DNA of 38,130 nt, from contig DVID01000017.1 of the NCBI GenBank assembly GCA_018711625.1, positions 1 to 38,130 of the forward strand. The letters run 5' to 3'. How positions within the stretch are numbered: position 1 is the stretch's first letter; each line of letters begins with the position of its first letter. Made by a program: the position numbers and the translations under genes. The stretch is from Candidatus Limicola stercorigallinarum (GTDB taxonomy: Bacteria > Actinomycetota > Coriobacteriia > Coriobacteriales > Coriobacteriaceae). The notes beneath the pieces are model-generated. The model was not told the DNA's origin and did no database searches. It saw nothing but the letters and a program-made list of their open reading frames with translations. Below, piece after piece: positions 1-7,920 of the stretch.

Positions 1-2
1 TG

Positions 3-611
3 GGGCCCGCGGATAAAATGTCGGCAAGTATCGATGAGGGCGCGGGCGACGTGCAAGCGTTCCTGCGCCAGCAGCGCGCGAACATCGATCGCACGCTCGA
101 GGGGCTCGATGAGGAATCGTTTGCCAAGGCGATGCATGCGCTCGTGGCAGCGCGGCGCATCTTCTTGCACGGCAAGGGCGCCTCGGCCTGCGTGGCCGAG
201 CTGCTGCGCTTCCGCCTCAACCGCTACGGGATGCTTGTGGAGCTGCTGCCTGCGGGCGGCACGGAGCTCATGGAGGGCCTCGTGCACGCGGGGCCGAGCG
301 ACGTGCTCGTGACCTTCGGCTTCCAGCGCGTGTCGCCTGAGGGCCAGGCGCTTTTGGACCATGGCGAGAAGGTTGGCTGCACGACGGTGCTCTTCACCGA
401 TCGCTATGTGCGCAGCGCGGGACCGAGAGCGACGATCGAGCTCTATACCTACCGCGGGGAGCCGCGTGCGTATCATTCGATGGCGAGCGCGGTGGCGTTG
501 GTCGACGCGCTTGTGGTGGGCATTGCGGCGCAACTGGACGGGCCGGCGCTCGAAACTCTCGACCGCATCAAAGAGCTCAAGCGGGCGTACGGTCATCTGC
601 TTGCGCGCTAG
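3..611 (+). CDS. MurR/RpiR-family regulator, SIS domain (5' end outside the window)
   Basis: The visible part is a sugar isomerase (SIS) domain, which in RpiR-family transcription factors binds a phosphosugar and controls an N-terminal helix-turn-helix. Seen: the linker leading into the SIS domain, then IFLHGKGASA (about residues 48-57 counted from the ATG at 18), the phosphosugar-binding strand-loop, and a second half with VLVTFGFQR and a Tyr-rich region near ELYTYRGEPRAYHS. The reading frame stays open to the window's left edge and RpiR proteins are normally about 280 residues, so the ATG at 18 is probably internal and the DNA-binding domain lies upstream. SIS-type loops often carry Ser/Thr (GxGxS); here GKGASA keeps it. 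The ligand cannot be told. A short hairpin (GGCGA/TCGCC, 626-639) follows the stop but has no T tract. An alternative is a stand-alone SIS isomerase starting at 18. Confidence 0.75.
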   Translation, partial: GPADKMSASIDEGAGDVQAFLRQQRANIDRTLEGLDEESFAKAMHALVAARRIFLHGKGASACVAELLRFRLNRYGMLVELLPAGGTELMEGLVHAGPSDVLVTFGFQRVSPEGQALLDHGEKVGCTTVLFTDRYVRSAGPRATIELYTYRGEPRAYHSMASAVALVDALVVGIAAQLDGPALETLDRIKELKRAYGHLLAR

Positions 612-704
612 GGGAGCGCTGAGGTGGCGATGCGTCGCCCCCAAGGGCTTCTAAGGGGCTTCGAGCTGGCTCTCGCGCCCGGTTCCCTGCTCGCTGAGAA
701 GCGT

Positions 705-837
705 TTTCAACTTTTGGGCACTTAAACGGGGAGTGTCGGAGTAGACGCGGCGCGGTGCGCGGGGAATGCGCAGGTAGGGACGCTGGCGCTTTTCCGTCTA
801 CTTCGCTTGATCCCCATGGAGTGCCCAAAAGTTGAAA
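705..837. repeat. Nested inverted repeat formed by two copies of the NERD gene 3' end
   Basis: The arms 705-721 and 821-837 are a perfect 17-bp inverted repeat. Inside it GGGGA (728-732) faces TCCCC (811-815), and GTAGACG (741-747) faces CGTCTAC (795-801), with nearly symmetrical gaps. The right side is the last 13 codons of the NERD gene on the minus strand. Read on the plus strand, the left side encodes a matching tail: both read FNFWAL, then six codons, then TAG. So the structure is an inverted duplication of a coding end, not only a hairpin. It may serve as a bidirectional terminator or be the scar of a second, lost gene copy. Confidence 0.75.
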
Positions 838-1868
838 TGTTGGGCAAGCGGCACCTGTTCGGCCGTTTGACTCGTTAGGGCCTCGACATAGCCCTCGTGG
901 ACGACCTTGACCTCCATGGAGTCGGAGCCGATTGAGTAGACATCTGCATCCGCAAGCGTCCAGCAATGTGCAACAACCTGTGGGACGGAATAATCGGAGC
1001 ATTCTGTTCCAAACTGGTCACCGTGCTTCGTTATGCCAGAGCGAACGATATGGTGTTTGCGGCTTTGCTTGTTGTAATCGATGGTGACCGCCATCCAGGT
1101 ATTCTTGACCTCAACCACCACAATGGATCGTTCGGTTACCAGAACGGCATCGATTTCGTGTGCGCGGACATGCTTGTTATAGCGCTGCTGCTCGTCTTCG
1201 TCGTACGGCACGATGAGGTTTGCAAGCAGGCGGGCGTGTCCGAGTGCACCAGAATCGACGATACGCTGAATCGCGCAGAATGTCTCGTATTCGGCATAGT
1301 GCGAATCAACGTAGCCCCTGAGGCTTTTCCAGCGCTTTTTGAATTTGCAGTTAAAACGTACGGTGCCTTTGCGGCCCAGTTCGTATCGGGGAGTGCCAAA
1401 CGCCGTCGCTCCGGGCTTTCCGAGGTCGCATAGGGGCACTCCCGTTAGACGGAACCACCGGGAGATGTAATACCGCGCTGTTGCAAGTTGCATGAGCCTG
1501 TTGGAAAGCGTATCGATGTTTTTATGCAGAGAGGTGAGCTGAATGGTAAGGCGTGCTATCTCTCTACGAGAGGGGAACAGTGGAATCTTGCGGAGGATTC
1601 CCAGCTTTGCGTTGCGCGCTTCTGCGAGTTTGAGCTGTTGCTTGGCAAGGCCAACTTCGGTGCCGAGCTCCGAGATCTTCGTCAGATCTGTGCCCGCTGC
1701 TTCGTCATAGGAGGACTCGGTGAGAGCAGCTCCGCATGACGGGCATGTTTCTTGTGCGAGGGGAAGCGGGATTTTCCCATTGCAGTGCCAGCACACGATG
1801 GTCTTTGGTAGGGGAGGTCGGGGGTATTGCTCTGCCGATCCTGCTGAGGTGCTCTTTGTTTTGGCCAT
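798..1868 (-). CDS. NERD-domain (nuclease-related) protein with N-terminal zinc ribbon
   Basis: Protein of 356 residues. An N-terminal zinc ribbon has Cys26-x2-Cys29 and Cys42-x2-Cys45 (CWHC, CPSC). Residues about 60-130 are heptad-rich and likely coiled coil. A C-terminal NERD domain covers about 190-300 with the PD-(D/E)xK-type pattern Asp240 (HEIDAVLV) and Glu253-x-Lys255 (VVEVKNTW). NERD domains are predicted restriction-like endonucleases, and their cellular role is largely unknown. No signal peptide or membrane segment is seen. The start ATG at 1868 has only a weak purine-rich site (AAAGAGCG). Base composition is clearly less GC-rich than the flanking genes, which suggests horizontal acquisition. 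The gene stands alone, with no methylase or helicase beside it, so it is not an obvious restriction-modification system. Its final codons lie in the inverted repeat at 705-837. Nuclease activity is inferred from motifs only. Confidence 0.8.
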   Translation of the reverse strand: MAKTKSTSAGSAEQYPRPPLPKTIVCWHCNGKIPLPLAQETCPSCGAALTESSYDEAAGTDLTKISELGTEVGLAKQQLKLAEARNAKLGILRKIPLFPSRREIARLTIQLTSLHKNIDTLSNRLMQLATARYYISRWFRLTGVPLCDLGKPGATAFGTPRYELGRKGTVRFNCKFKKRWKSLRGYVDSHYAEYETFCAIQRIVDSGALGHARLLANLIVPYDEDEQQRYNKHVRAHEIDAVLVTERSIVVVEVKNTWMAVTIDYNKQSRKHHIVRSGITKHGDQFGTECSDYSVPQVVAHCWTLADADVYSIGSDSMEVKVVHEGYVEALTSQTAEQVPLAQHFNFWALHGDQAK

Positions 1869-2194
1869 ACTCGCTCTTTTTGAACATGGTGCTGACGCTG
1901 TACGCCAGCGTAATTTAGGTAAAGAAGCTTATAGCCTCGTCCGGACACGGTTTCCCATTCTCAGTGCTGTTACGTCAACCCATCGGTTCTTCTTTGGTGC
2001 AGGTGTGGTCGAAGTGCAGGCATCCGAATCTCCAAAGAGACTTGCGACTTTTCGCAATACGGTGGTCCCGCCAAGGGCGATTTCCTTTTATCCTTCTGGC
2101 CCCTATGGGCTTACTCCCGGGGTGTTCGCTGCGATGGATGACGTGGCGACAGGCAGGAGCCCTTCTGACTCATTTTGTATGGTCACGGCAGCGT
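1869..2194. other. Intergenic region between NERD gene and bile salt hydrolase
   Basis: About 326 bp with no convincing gene; open frames here lack a ribosome binding site and recognisable sequence. On the minus strand TATAAG (near 1928-1933) could be a -10 element for the NERD gene, but no good -35 box sits at the right distance. A weak hairpin around GGCCCCTATGGGC (2098-2110) lies beyond the hydrolase stop and may end its transcript. The lower GC continues part of the way into this region from the NERD gene. Confidence 0.5.
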
Positions 2195-3160
2195 CTAGGC
2201 GGCAGCTGTCGCAAAAACCGGTTCGCTGCCGGAGAGGTCGCAGGCAGAGAGCGGGTAGGCGCGGATGGCGGGGTCGTCGTAGGTGGCGTGGTAATAGGTT
2301 TTTGTGGCAGCGGAGAAGCAGCTTGTGTAGAGAGTCTTCTCGTAGGCGCCGTCGCCCATTTTGGCTACGCCATCGGGCACCGCGGCCGCACCAAGGGTTC
2401 GGAACATGCGGGTTACGTTATCCTTTTCACCTTCCTGGACCGGATAGTGCGCATTCACGAATGCTGCGCGCACAAAGCGTGCCGGGCCGCCGTAATCGCC
2501 GGGCAGGCCCTGGACACCCACGCCCGAGCCAAATGGCTTGAGCGCGGCTTGGCCCCAGCTGGTTGGTGCGGGCAGGCTCTCGTCGAGCATGAGGTAGTTG
2601 CGCAGGTTCTGCCTGTGCCAGCCAAAGTCGGGCTCGTTGGTGAGCACGTTGACATCGTTCTCCCATACGCGCAGGCCGTCGTCCACGCATTCAACCACCA
2701 GGCTGCCTGTGCCATCACCGATGAGCCAGTGAAGATTGGCCACCGGAAGTTGCTCGTTTACCGGCTTGGCAACCACGGTCACATGTGCCAGAGCCGTCCG
2801 CAACTCATCGAGCGTAGAGAAATTGCGTGCGACCCAGTAGGGAAACTCATACGCGGCGACATTGGTGGTGCCATCCATGGCGCCAGTGGCATAGCGCGCA
2901 CTTTGCGGGAAGTTGAGGCCCGCAACCGCCAGGCCAGCCTCGTTGGCACAGTCAAAATAGAGCGGAATGCCTGCTACAAGGATGCCCATGCCTATCACAG
3001 CGTGGCCACGTTCAGGGTCTTCCGGCCGCTCAAACGCTGCCGGGACGTTGGCGGCCGGAGGTGTTACGACCACCTTCTCCCCGTAGCCCTGGGTCCAGTC
3101 CAGGTTTCGTCCAAAGTACATGGCGCCGTTTTTGCTGGTGAAGCGAATGCCCGTGCACAT
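2195..3160 (-). CDS. bsh: Choloylglycine hydrolase (bile salt hydrolase)
   Basis: Ntn-hydrolase of the CBAH family that cleaves the amide bond of glycine- or taurine-conjugated bile acids in the cytoplasm. The protein has 321 residues, the usual length. The family catalytic set is in register with the Clostridium perfringens enzyme: Cys2 (nucleophile after Met removal), Arg18, Asp21 (FGRNLDW), Asn83, Asn175 (VLTNEP) and Arg228 (GPARF). The loop GSGVGVQGLPGD (211-222) lies where substrate-preference residues map. No signal peptide is seen. The ATG at 3160 has AAGGGAG eight bases upstream. The gene is single and divergent from the alcohol dehydrogenase across 259 bp. Penicillin V acylases are the alternative within the family; the intact Asn83/Asn175 set and the gut-type organism favour bile salts. 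This enzyme points to an intestinal habitat. Confidence 0.9.
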   Translation of the reverse strand: MCTGIRFTSKNGAMYFGRNLDWTQGYGEKVVVTPPAANVPAAFERPEDPERGHAVIGMGILVAGIPLYFDCANEAGLAVAGLNFPQSARYATGAMDGTTNVAAYEFPYWVARNFSTLDELRTALAHVTVVAKPVNEQLPVANLHWLIGDGTGSLVVECVDDGLRVWENDVNVLTNEPDFGWHRQNLRNYLMLDESLPAPTSWGQAALKPFGSGVGVQGLPGDYGGPARFVRAAFVNAHYPVQEGEKDNVTRMFRTLGAAAVPDGVAKMGDGAYEKTLYTSCFSAATKTYYHATYDDPAIRAYPLSACDLSGSEPVFATAAA

Positions 3161-3373
3161 AGGGCCGCTCCCTTCTCGTCGGCGGCAGAGCCACTGGCGC
3201 TCGCGGAAAGATAGGGTACTTGTATCCGCAGACGTCGATAAAAAATCGGTAAATGGCGTTATATGCAGATGGGCGGTAGAAAACCCCTTGCCAGTGGGAG
3301 CTTGGAGCTACCGTGCGGTGCGTCCGCCGCACGTGGAGCAGACTGTTGGAACGGCGAGGGAGAGCTGCCACCG

Positions 3374-3382
3374 TGCTATGAT
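3374..3382 (+). promoter_or_regulatory. Extended -10 promoter for the alcohol dehydrogenase gene
   Basis: TGC-TATGAT matches an extended -10 element (TGn-TATAAT), 37 bases ahead of the start codon. No good -35 box is present, as expected for this class. Upstream, GTGCGG (3313-3318) and CCGCAC (3327-3332) form an inverted repeat that could be an operator in the shared 259-bp region with the bile salt hydrolase. Confidence 0.5.
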
Positions 3383-3419
3383 GCCCCCAACTATCGGCCA
3401 CGCTTTGAGGAGGGCTTCC

Positions 3420-4463
3420 ATGAAGGCGCTCGTACACGACGGATATGGAAGCATCGCCCTTCTCAACCGGCCACTCCCTAAGCTGCTCGAGCCCACTGAT
3501 GCCATCGTGCGCGTTACGCGTTCGACCATCTGCACGAGTGATTTGCACATCATGCGCGGCGCTGTGCCGCGAGCGCTGCCGGATACGGTGCTTGGGCACG
3601 AGTTTGTTGGCGTGGTCGAAGAGGTGGGTGCGGGCGTTACGTTCTTCTCGCCGGGTGATCGCGTGGCGGTTAACTGCGAGACGTTTTGTGGCACGTGTTT
3701 CTATTGCCAGCATGGCTGGGTGAACAACTGCGAACATGGCGGCTGGCTTCTGGGTTGCACCATCGATGGCTGCCAGGCGGAGTACGTGCGCGTGCCGTTT
3801 GCAGACAACGCTTTCACGCGTATTCCGGATAGCGTGTCTGACGAAGATGCCCTTTTTCTGGGCGACATCCTCGCAACAGGCTGGTGGGGTGCCAGGCTGG
3901 CCCAGATTGAGGCGGGGTCAACAGTGGCGGTGATTGGTGCGGGGCCGGTGGGGCTTACGACCATGATGTGCGCGCGGTTGGCGGAACCAGAACGCATCAT
4001 CGCGCTGGATGTCGATGAATCTCGCTTGCAACGGGCAACAGAGCATGGTCTTGCCGACGTTACCATCAACCCTGCCGAGAAAAGCTTGGATACTGTGGAG
4101 TCGCTCGTTCGCACGGCCGCCCATGGCCGTGGTGCGGATTGTGTGATTGAGGCCGCCGGTGGGGACGACACCTTCGAGATGGCGTGGCGCATCGCCCGAC
4201 CCAATGCCACCGTGGTGCTCTCGGCCATGTATGAGCACGACCAGGTGCTACCGCTGCCCCGTATGTACGGCAAAAACCTTACGTTCAAGACTGGCGGCGT
4301 GGACGCAAGCGGCCTCGACGAGGTGATGGCGCTCATCGCGGCAGGGAAGCTCGACACGAGCCTTCTTATTTCGCGGCGCTATCCGCTGAGCGACATTCTG
4401 GAAGCTTATCGCTTCTTTGAGGCGCGTGAGGATGGCTGCCTCAAGGTTGTTATCACCCCGTGA
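3420..4463 (+). CDS. Zinc-dependent medium-chain alcohol dehydrogenase
   Basis: Protein of 347 residues of the MDR superfamily, expected to oxidise an alcohol (or reduce a ketone/aldehyde) with NAD. Catalytic zinc ligands: Cys38 (TICTSD), His60-Glu61 (LGHEFVG), and Asp149 (GD motif). A complete structural zinc site is present: Cys90, Cys93, Cys96, Cys104. The Rossmann motif GAGPVG lies at 173-178, and an acidic Asp197 at the end of the next strand favours NAD over NADP. The sequence resembles the secondary-alcohol/threonine dehydrogenase-like branch, but the substrate cannot be assigned. The ATG at 3420 is chosen because GAGGAGGG precedes it by six bases and the family N-terminus (MKALVHDG) begins there; the frame is open further upstream without a ribosome site. 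It is monocistronic, followed by the tmRNA terminator on the opposite strand. Confidence 0.85.
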   Translation: MKALVHDGYGSIALLNRPLPKLLEPTDAIVRVTRSTICTSDLHIMRGAVPRALPDTVLGHEFVGVVEEVGAGVTFFSPGDRVAVNCETFCGTCFYCQHGWVNNCEHGGWLLGCTIDGCQAEYVRVPFADNAFTRIPDSVSDEDALFLGDILATGWWGARLAQIEAGSTVAVIGAGPVGLTTMMCARLAEPERIIALDVDESRLQRATEHGLADVTINPAEKSLDTVESLVRTAAHGRGADCVIEAAGGDDTFEMAWRIARPNATVVLSAMYEHDQVLPLPRMYGKNLTFKTGGVDASGLDEVMALIAAGKLDTSLLISRRYPLSDILEAYRFFEAREDGCLKVVITP

Positions 4464-4531
4464 GGTGCCTGTCCTGCGCAGGGGCGGGCGCATAACAAAC
4501 GGCCTGAAATCACGCGAGATAGAACTGACAT

Positions 4532-4569
4532 AAAAAGACGAACCGTCAGCCGAGGCTAACAGTTCGTCT
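4532..4569 (-). terminator. Rho-independent terminator of tmRNA
   Basis: On the minus strand the stem AGACGAAC...GTTCGTCT (4569-4562 with 4543-4536) encloses a further small GCC/GGC stem and is followed by five T residues. It starts 11 bases after the CCA end of tmRNA. Confidence 0.8.
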
Positions 4570-4579
4570 AATTCTGCGC

Positions 4580-4947
4580 TGGTGGAGGCGCGGAGAATCG
4601 AACTCCGGTCCACGACAGCTCCCTGATCGGCATCTCCAGGCTCAGTCGCTGGTTTAATCTCGAACTACGTGCGCGCAGCGACACGCTCGCGTTGTTCCAA
4701 TCGGTTCGATCTTAGCCTACGCCATACCGATTACGTGCGTAGGAGCATTCCCCTAGCATGACATCGCCCCCGGGTCGGGGAACACCCGGGTTTGACGTGC
4801 CGCTATCTAATTAAGCAGCAAGAGCCAACTGGGGCTCGTAAGAAGAATTCTTGTCAATTCATTTTGACGGTACCCCTGTTTTACGTGGCGAGGAGACCAC
4901 GGCCTGCTTCCTCTCTCAGAACTATCGTGTCGAAACCAGTCGCCCCC
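4580..4947 (-). ncRNA. ssrA: Transfer-messenger RNA (tmRNA)
   Basis: A one-piece tmRNA of 368 nt that rescues stalled ribosomes with SmpB and tags the nascent chain for proteolysis. The 5' end GGGGGCG (4947-4941) pairs with CGCCTCC next to the encoded A-CCA at 4580, giving a seven-pair acceptor stem. The T arm (GGTTCGA type) and the 5' TGGTTTCGACA element are clear. The tag reading frame on the minus strand ends TAA at 4813-4811 and reads DKNSSYEPQLALAA, with the usual hydrophobic ALAA degron. The resume codon is GAC at 4855-4853 (or the ATT before it; a TGA closes the frame just upstream). A -35-like TTGACA lies at 4999-4994, about 47 bases ahead of the mature 5' end, with only a poor -10, so a short processed leader is likely. 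Confidence 0.95.
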
Positions 4948-5215
4948 TTGGATGGGAGGTCGTGGGGGATACGCAGCGCGCACCCGGTCGACCTGTCAAC
5001 GTACTACCACCAGCTTTGCCGGTGGGAACCCTACGATAACACACTCCCGCAGAAACACTAATACGCCACACGTTCAGAGCCTCTCGTCGCGAGCCTGCGG
5101 TAGGTGTTGTTGTAGGCGTCTTGGGTACCGTTCGATGCCACTTTTGGGTAGAAGGGCACAAGAACAGCAATTGGGTGCTTTTGGTGCCGTGGGCTCAGGG
5201 CGAGAGGAGCGGGGC

Positions 5216-6097
5216 ATGCAGGAAGAGGTTCAGGTGCGGGCGCAAAACGCCAACAAGGTTGCACTTGTTTTGGAAGGCGGAAGCTTCCGATGCCAGTTTA
5301 CGGCAGGCGTTCTTGACGTGATGCTCGAGCAGGGGATCAACGTGGCGACATGCTATGGTGTGTCGGCGGGTCTGCTGGGTGGCCTGAGCTTCAAGTCGCG
5401 CCAAATTGGCCGTGTGAACCGCGTGAACCTCGCCTTTTGCGGCGACTCGCGCTACATGGGCGCGGGCGCGCTTGCGGAGAGCGGCTCCTTGGTGGGATAC
5501 GACTTCATGCTCAATGACATCCAAGATCGTATTGACCCCTTTGACAATGATACGTTCCTGGCAAATCCCATGCCTCTCGTTGCAACGGTAAGCGATGTTG
5601 TGTTTGGCACGCCCGCCTATCTTGAGGTGGCAAACGCGGTGCTCGACATTGACATTATCCGAGCTACGACCTCCATGCCGTTGGTTACGCCTCCTGTCGA
5701 GATTGACGGCCACGTGTATCTCGACGGCGGCATCACCGATTCGGTTCCCGTGGAGCATGTGCTTGAAGACATGGGTTACGGGCGGGCGATTGTGGTGCTT
5801 ACCCGACATCGTGGGTATCAAAAAACGCCGTATGCCTACCTGGGTGCGGCGCATGCGCGCTACGCTAAGTACCCGTATTTTGTTGAGGCGCTGGCTACGC
5901 GCCATGAACGCTACAACGAGCAGCGTGAACACATATGGGAGTACGAGCGGGATGGCCGCGTGCTTGCCCTTGTACCGCCCGAGCCGGTGGGTGTGGGACA
6001 TGTGGAACGCGACCCACAAAAGCTTCTTGCCCTTTACATCGAGGGGCGGCAAGAGGCTGCGCGCAGGCTTGAGGACATCAAGGCATTTGTGGGGTAG
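5216..6097 (+). CDS. Patatin-like phospholipase family protein
   Basis: Protein of 293 residues of the bacterial patatin (YjjU/RssA-like) family, a cytoplasmic serine acyl hydrolase with a Ser-Asp dyad. Seen: the oxyanion-hole loop EGGSFR (residues 20-25), the nucleophile elbow GVSAG with Ser50, and Asp170 in the DGG motif followed by ITDSVPV. The C-terminal third matches the extra helical domain usual in this subgroup. No signal peptide or membrane segment is visible. The ATG at 5216 is chosen for the GAGAGGAGCGGGG site just upstream; the frame is open well before it, into the tmRNA promoter region, but that part has no family similarity. Its lipid substrate is unknown. Between tmRNA and this start (4948-5215) nothing coding is seen. 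A small CCACA/TGTGG hairpin (6104-6120) follows the stop. Confidence 0.85.
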   Translation: MQEEVQVRAQNANKVALVLEGGSFRCQFTAGVLDVMLEQGINVATCYGVSAGLLGGLSFKSRQIGRVNRVNLAFCGDSRYMGAGALAESGSLVGYDFMLNDIQDRIDPFDNDTFLANPMPLVATVSDVVFGTPAYLEVANAVLDIDIIRATTSMPLVTPPVEIDGHVYLDGGITDSVPVEHVLEDMGYGRAIVVLTRHRGYQKTPYAYLGAAHARYAKYPYFVEALATRHERYNEQREHIWEYERDGRVLALVPPEPVGVGHVERDPQKLLALYIEGRQEAARRLEDIKAFVG

Positions 6098-6206
6098 TGC
6101 ATTCCACAAGCGCGCTGTGGTCAAATAGCAAAGGCGGCGAGGGCCTGTAAGCGTTTGTCGCGGGCCACTCATAAGTCCTACGCAGCGAAAACACAACGAT
6201 TCTCCA

Positions 6207-6234
6207 TTGACGCGGCGCATACACGCGGTATACT
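6207..6234 (+). promoter_or_regulatory. Sigma-70 type promoter of rplM-rpsI
   Basis: TTGACG (6207-6212) and TATACT (6229-6234) are separated by 16 bp and lie about 66 bases ahead of the rplM start. This is the best -35/-10 pair in the window, fitting a strongly expressed ribosomal operon. Confidence 0.8.
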
Positions 6235-6300
6235 CGACAGGTTACTTTGCAGAGCCCCGTGAATCTCTGTTAAGACACGTACTGTACATGGAGGAGTCAA

Positions 6301-6744
6301 GTGATTCAGAAATCGACTCACTATGCCAAGCAGGGTGAGGTTGCCCGCAATTGGGTCCTCATCGATGCCGAGGGCGCTGTCCTGGGCCGTCTTGCCACGC
6401 AGATTGCTATGATCCTGCGCGGTAAGAACAAGCCTCAGTTCACTCCCAATTCCGACTGCGGCGACTTCGTGGTGGTCATCAACGCCGATAAGGTCCAGCT
6501 TACCGGCAACAAGGCCGCTCACAAGACCTACTATCGCCACAGTGGCTACAACGGTGGCCTCAAGGCTGAGAGCTTCCGTGTTGCCATGGAGAAGCATCCC
6601 GAGCAGGTTATCGAGCGCGCCGTCCGCGGCATGCTCCCCAAGACCACGCTCGGCCGCAAGCAGCTCACGAAGCTCAAGGTCTATGCTGGCCCCGAGCATC
6701 CGCATGCTGCGCAGAACCCCGTCAAGATCGAGCTGGAGGCATAA
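6301..6744 (+). CDS. rplM: 50S ribosomal protein L13
   Basis: Protein of 147 residues covering the full L13 length. It has the N-terminal block [16 protein letters not shown], the [10 protein letters not shown] segment and the signature [15 protein letters not shown]13 is an early-assembling 23S rRNA-binding protein of the large subunit. The start codon is GTG at 6301, set by GGAGGAG seven bases upstream. It is followed after three bases by rpsI, the conserved L13-S9 operon. Codon use is strongly biased, as expected for high expression. Confidence 0.98.
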   Translation: MIQKSTHYAKQGEVARNWVLIDAEGAVLGRLATQIAMILRGKNKPQFTPNSDCGDFVVVINADKVQLTGNKAAHKTYYRHSGYNGGLKAESFRVAMEKHPEQVIERAVRGMLPKTTLGRKQLTKLKVYAGPEHPHAAQNPVKIELEA

Positions 6745-6747
6745 GCT

Positions 6748-7143
<396 letters not shown>

Positions 7144-7169
7144 GGTTTTCCGGATACATCCGGTATGGA

Positions 7170-7200
7170 GGGTCCATCGCTTTGCGGTGGGCCCTTTTTT
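7170..7200 (+). terminator. Rho-independent terminator of rplM-rpsI
   Basis: GGGTCCATCGC pairs with GCGGTGGGCCC (with G-U pairs) across a TTT loop and is followed by six T residues, 26 bases after the rpsI stop. Confidence 0.9.
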
Positions 7201-7229
7201 GTGCTCTGAGCTGGCAAGATATGACATCA

Positions 7230-7322
7230 GTACAGGTAGATGTACAAGGGCTGCTTCTATACCCGAGCACGTCTTTGAGCATGAAATGCGGTACCATATG
7301 AAGTGTGCACCTTTGTGTGCAC
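7230..7322 (+). promoter_or_regulatory. Promoter and putative operators of the EIIA-nagB operon
   Basis: TTGAGC (7275-7280) and TATGAA (7297-7302) with a 16-bp spacer form a plausible promoter. GTGTGCAC occurs twice (7303-7310 and 7315-7322, 12 bp apart), exactly over the expected transcription start. Upstream, GTACA (7230-7234) and TGTAC (7241-7245) form an inverted repeat. Either could be a repressor site; the regulator is not in this window. Confidence 0.5.
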
Positions 7323-7365
7323 GATGGATAAACACGCTGGATCACAGGATTGCTCGAGGGGGTTC

Positions 7366-7863
7366 ATGTTCTGGCGAGCATTGCGGTCCTTTGGATGGCA
7401 TAAACGAAACAACGTCCTTCTGTCCCCGATGGCAGGCAAGGTCATTCCACTCTCTGAGGTGAATGATCCTGTTTTTGCGTCGGGATCGTTGGGTGAAGGC
7501 GTTGCGATAATTCCTTCGGGAAGCAAGGTTGTTGCTCCCTCCGATGGAAAGATCAAGGCCATTTTCCCCACAGGTCACGCGGTTGCCCTGCACACCAATG
7601 AAGGCATGGACGTGCTGATTCATGTGGGCTTGGATACCTACAAGCTTCAAGGACGCCACTTTAGCGTACACGCTGAGGTGGGCGATGAGGTTAAGCGTGG
7701 CGATGTGCTCATTGAGTTCAATCGCGATGCCATTCGCTCCGAGGGGTATGACATCACGGCGCCTATTCTCATTTGCAACGCGGTTGAGTTTTCCAACATC
7801 AAAGGCAGTGTGGGGGATACCGTTTCGGAATTGGAGGAACTGATCACCGCGCGTGAACGGTGA
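7366..7863 (+). CDS. PTS glucose-type EIIA domain protein
   Basis: Protein of 165 residues equal to a stand-alone EIIA-Glc (Crr-like) domain of the phosphoenolpyruvate sugar phosphotransferase system. It accepts phosphate from HPr and passes it to a cytoplasmic EIIB. Seen: the LLSPMAGKVIPL start of the barrel, the two active-site histidines His71 (TGHAVAL) and His86 (DVLIHVGLDT, the phosphorylated one), and the end of the fold near DITAPILICN. The ATG at 7366 follows CGAGGGGG; an in-frame ATG at 7324 and further codons upstream lack both a ribosome site and family similarity. No EIIB or EIIC gene is adjacent, so it must serve a transporter encoded elsewhere. Its link to nagB, 57 bases downstream, suggests N-acetylglucosamine or glucosamine. 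Confidence 0.9.
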   Translation: MFWRALRSFGWHKRNNVLLSPMAGKVIPLSEVNDPVFASGSLGEGVAIIPSGSKVVAPSDGKIKAIFPTGHAVALHTNEGMDVLIHVGLDTYKLQGRHFSVHAEVGDEVKRGDVLIEFNRDAIRSEGYDITAPILICNAVEFSNIKGSVGDTVSELEELITARER

Positions 7864-7920
7864 TGGGTTGAGGGCGGTTTTTGGAGAGCCGCCGGGAGCA
7901 GCCACATGAAAGGGGTCGAC

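Noticed and set aside
3186-3195. GCCACTGG resembling a cobalamin riboswitch B12 box
   Set aside because: No other riboswitch elements surround it and neither neighbour is a B12 gene; taken as chance.
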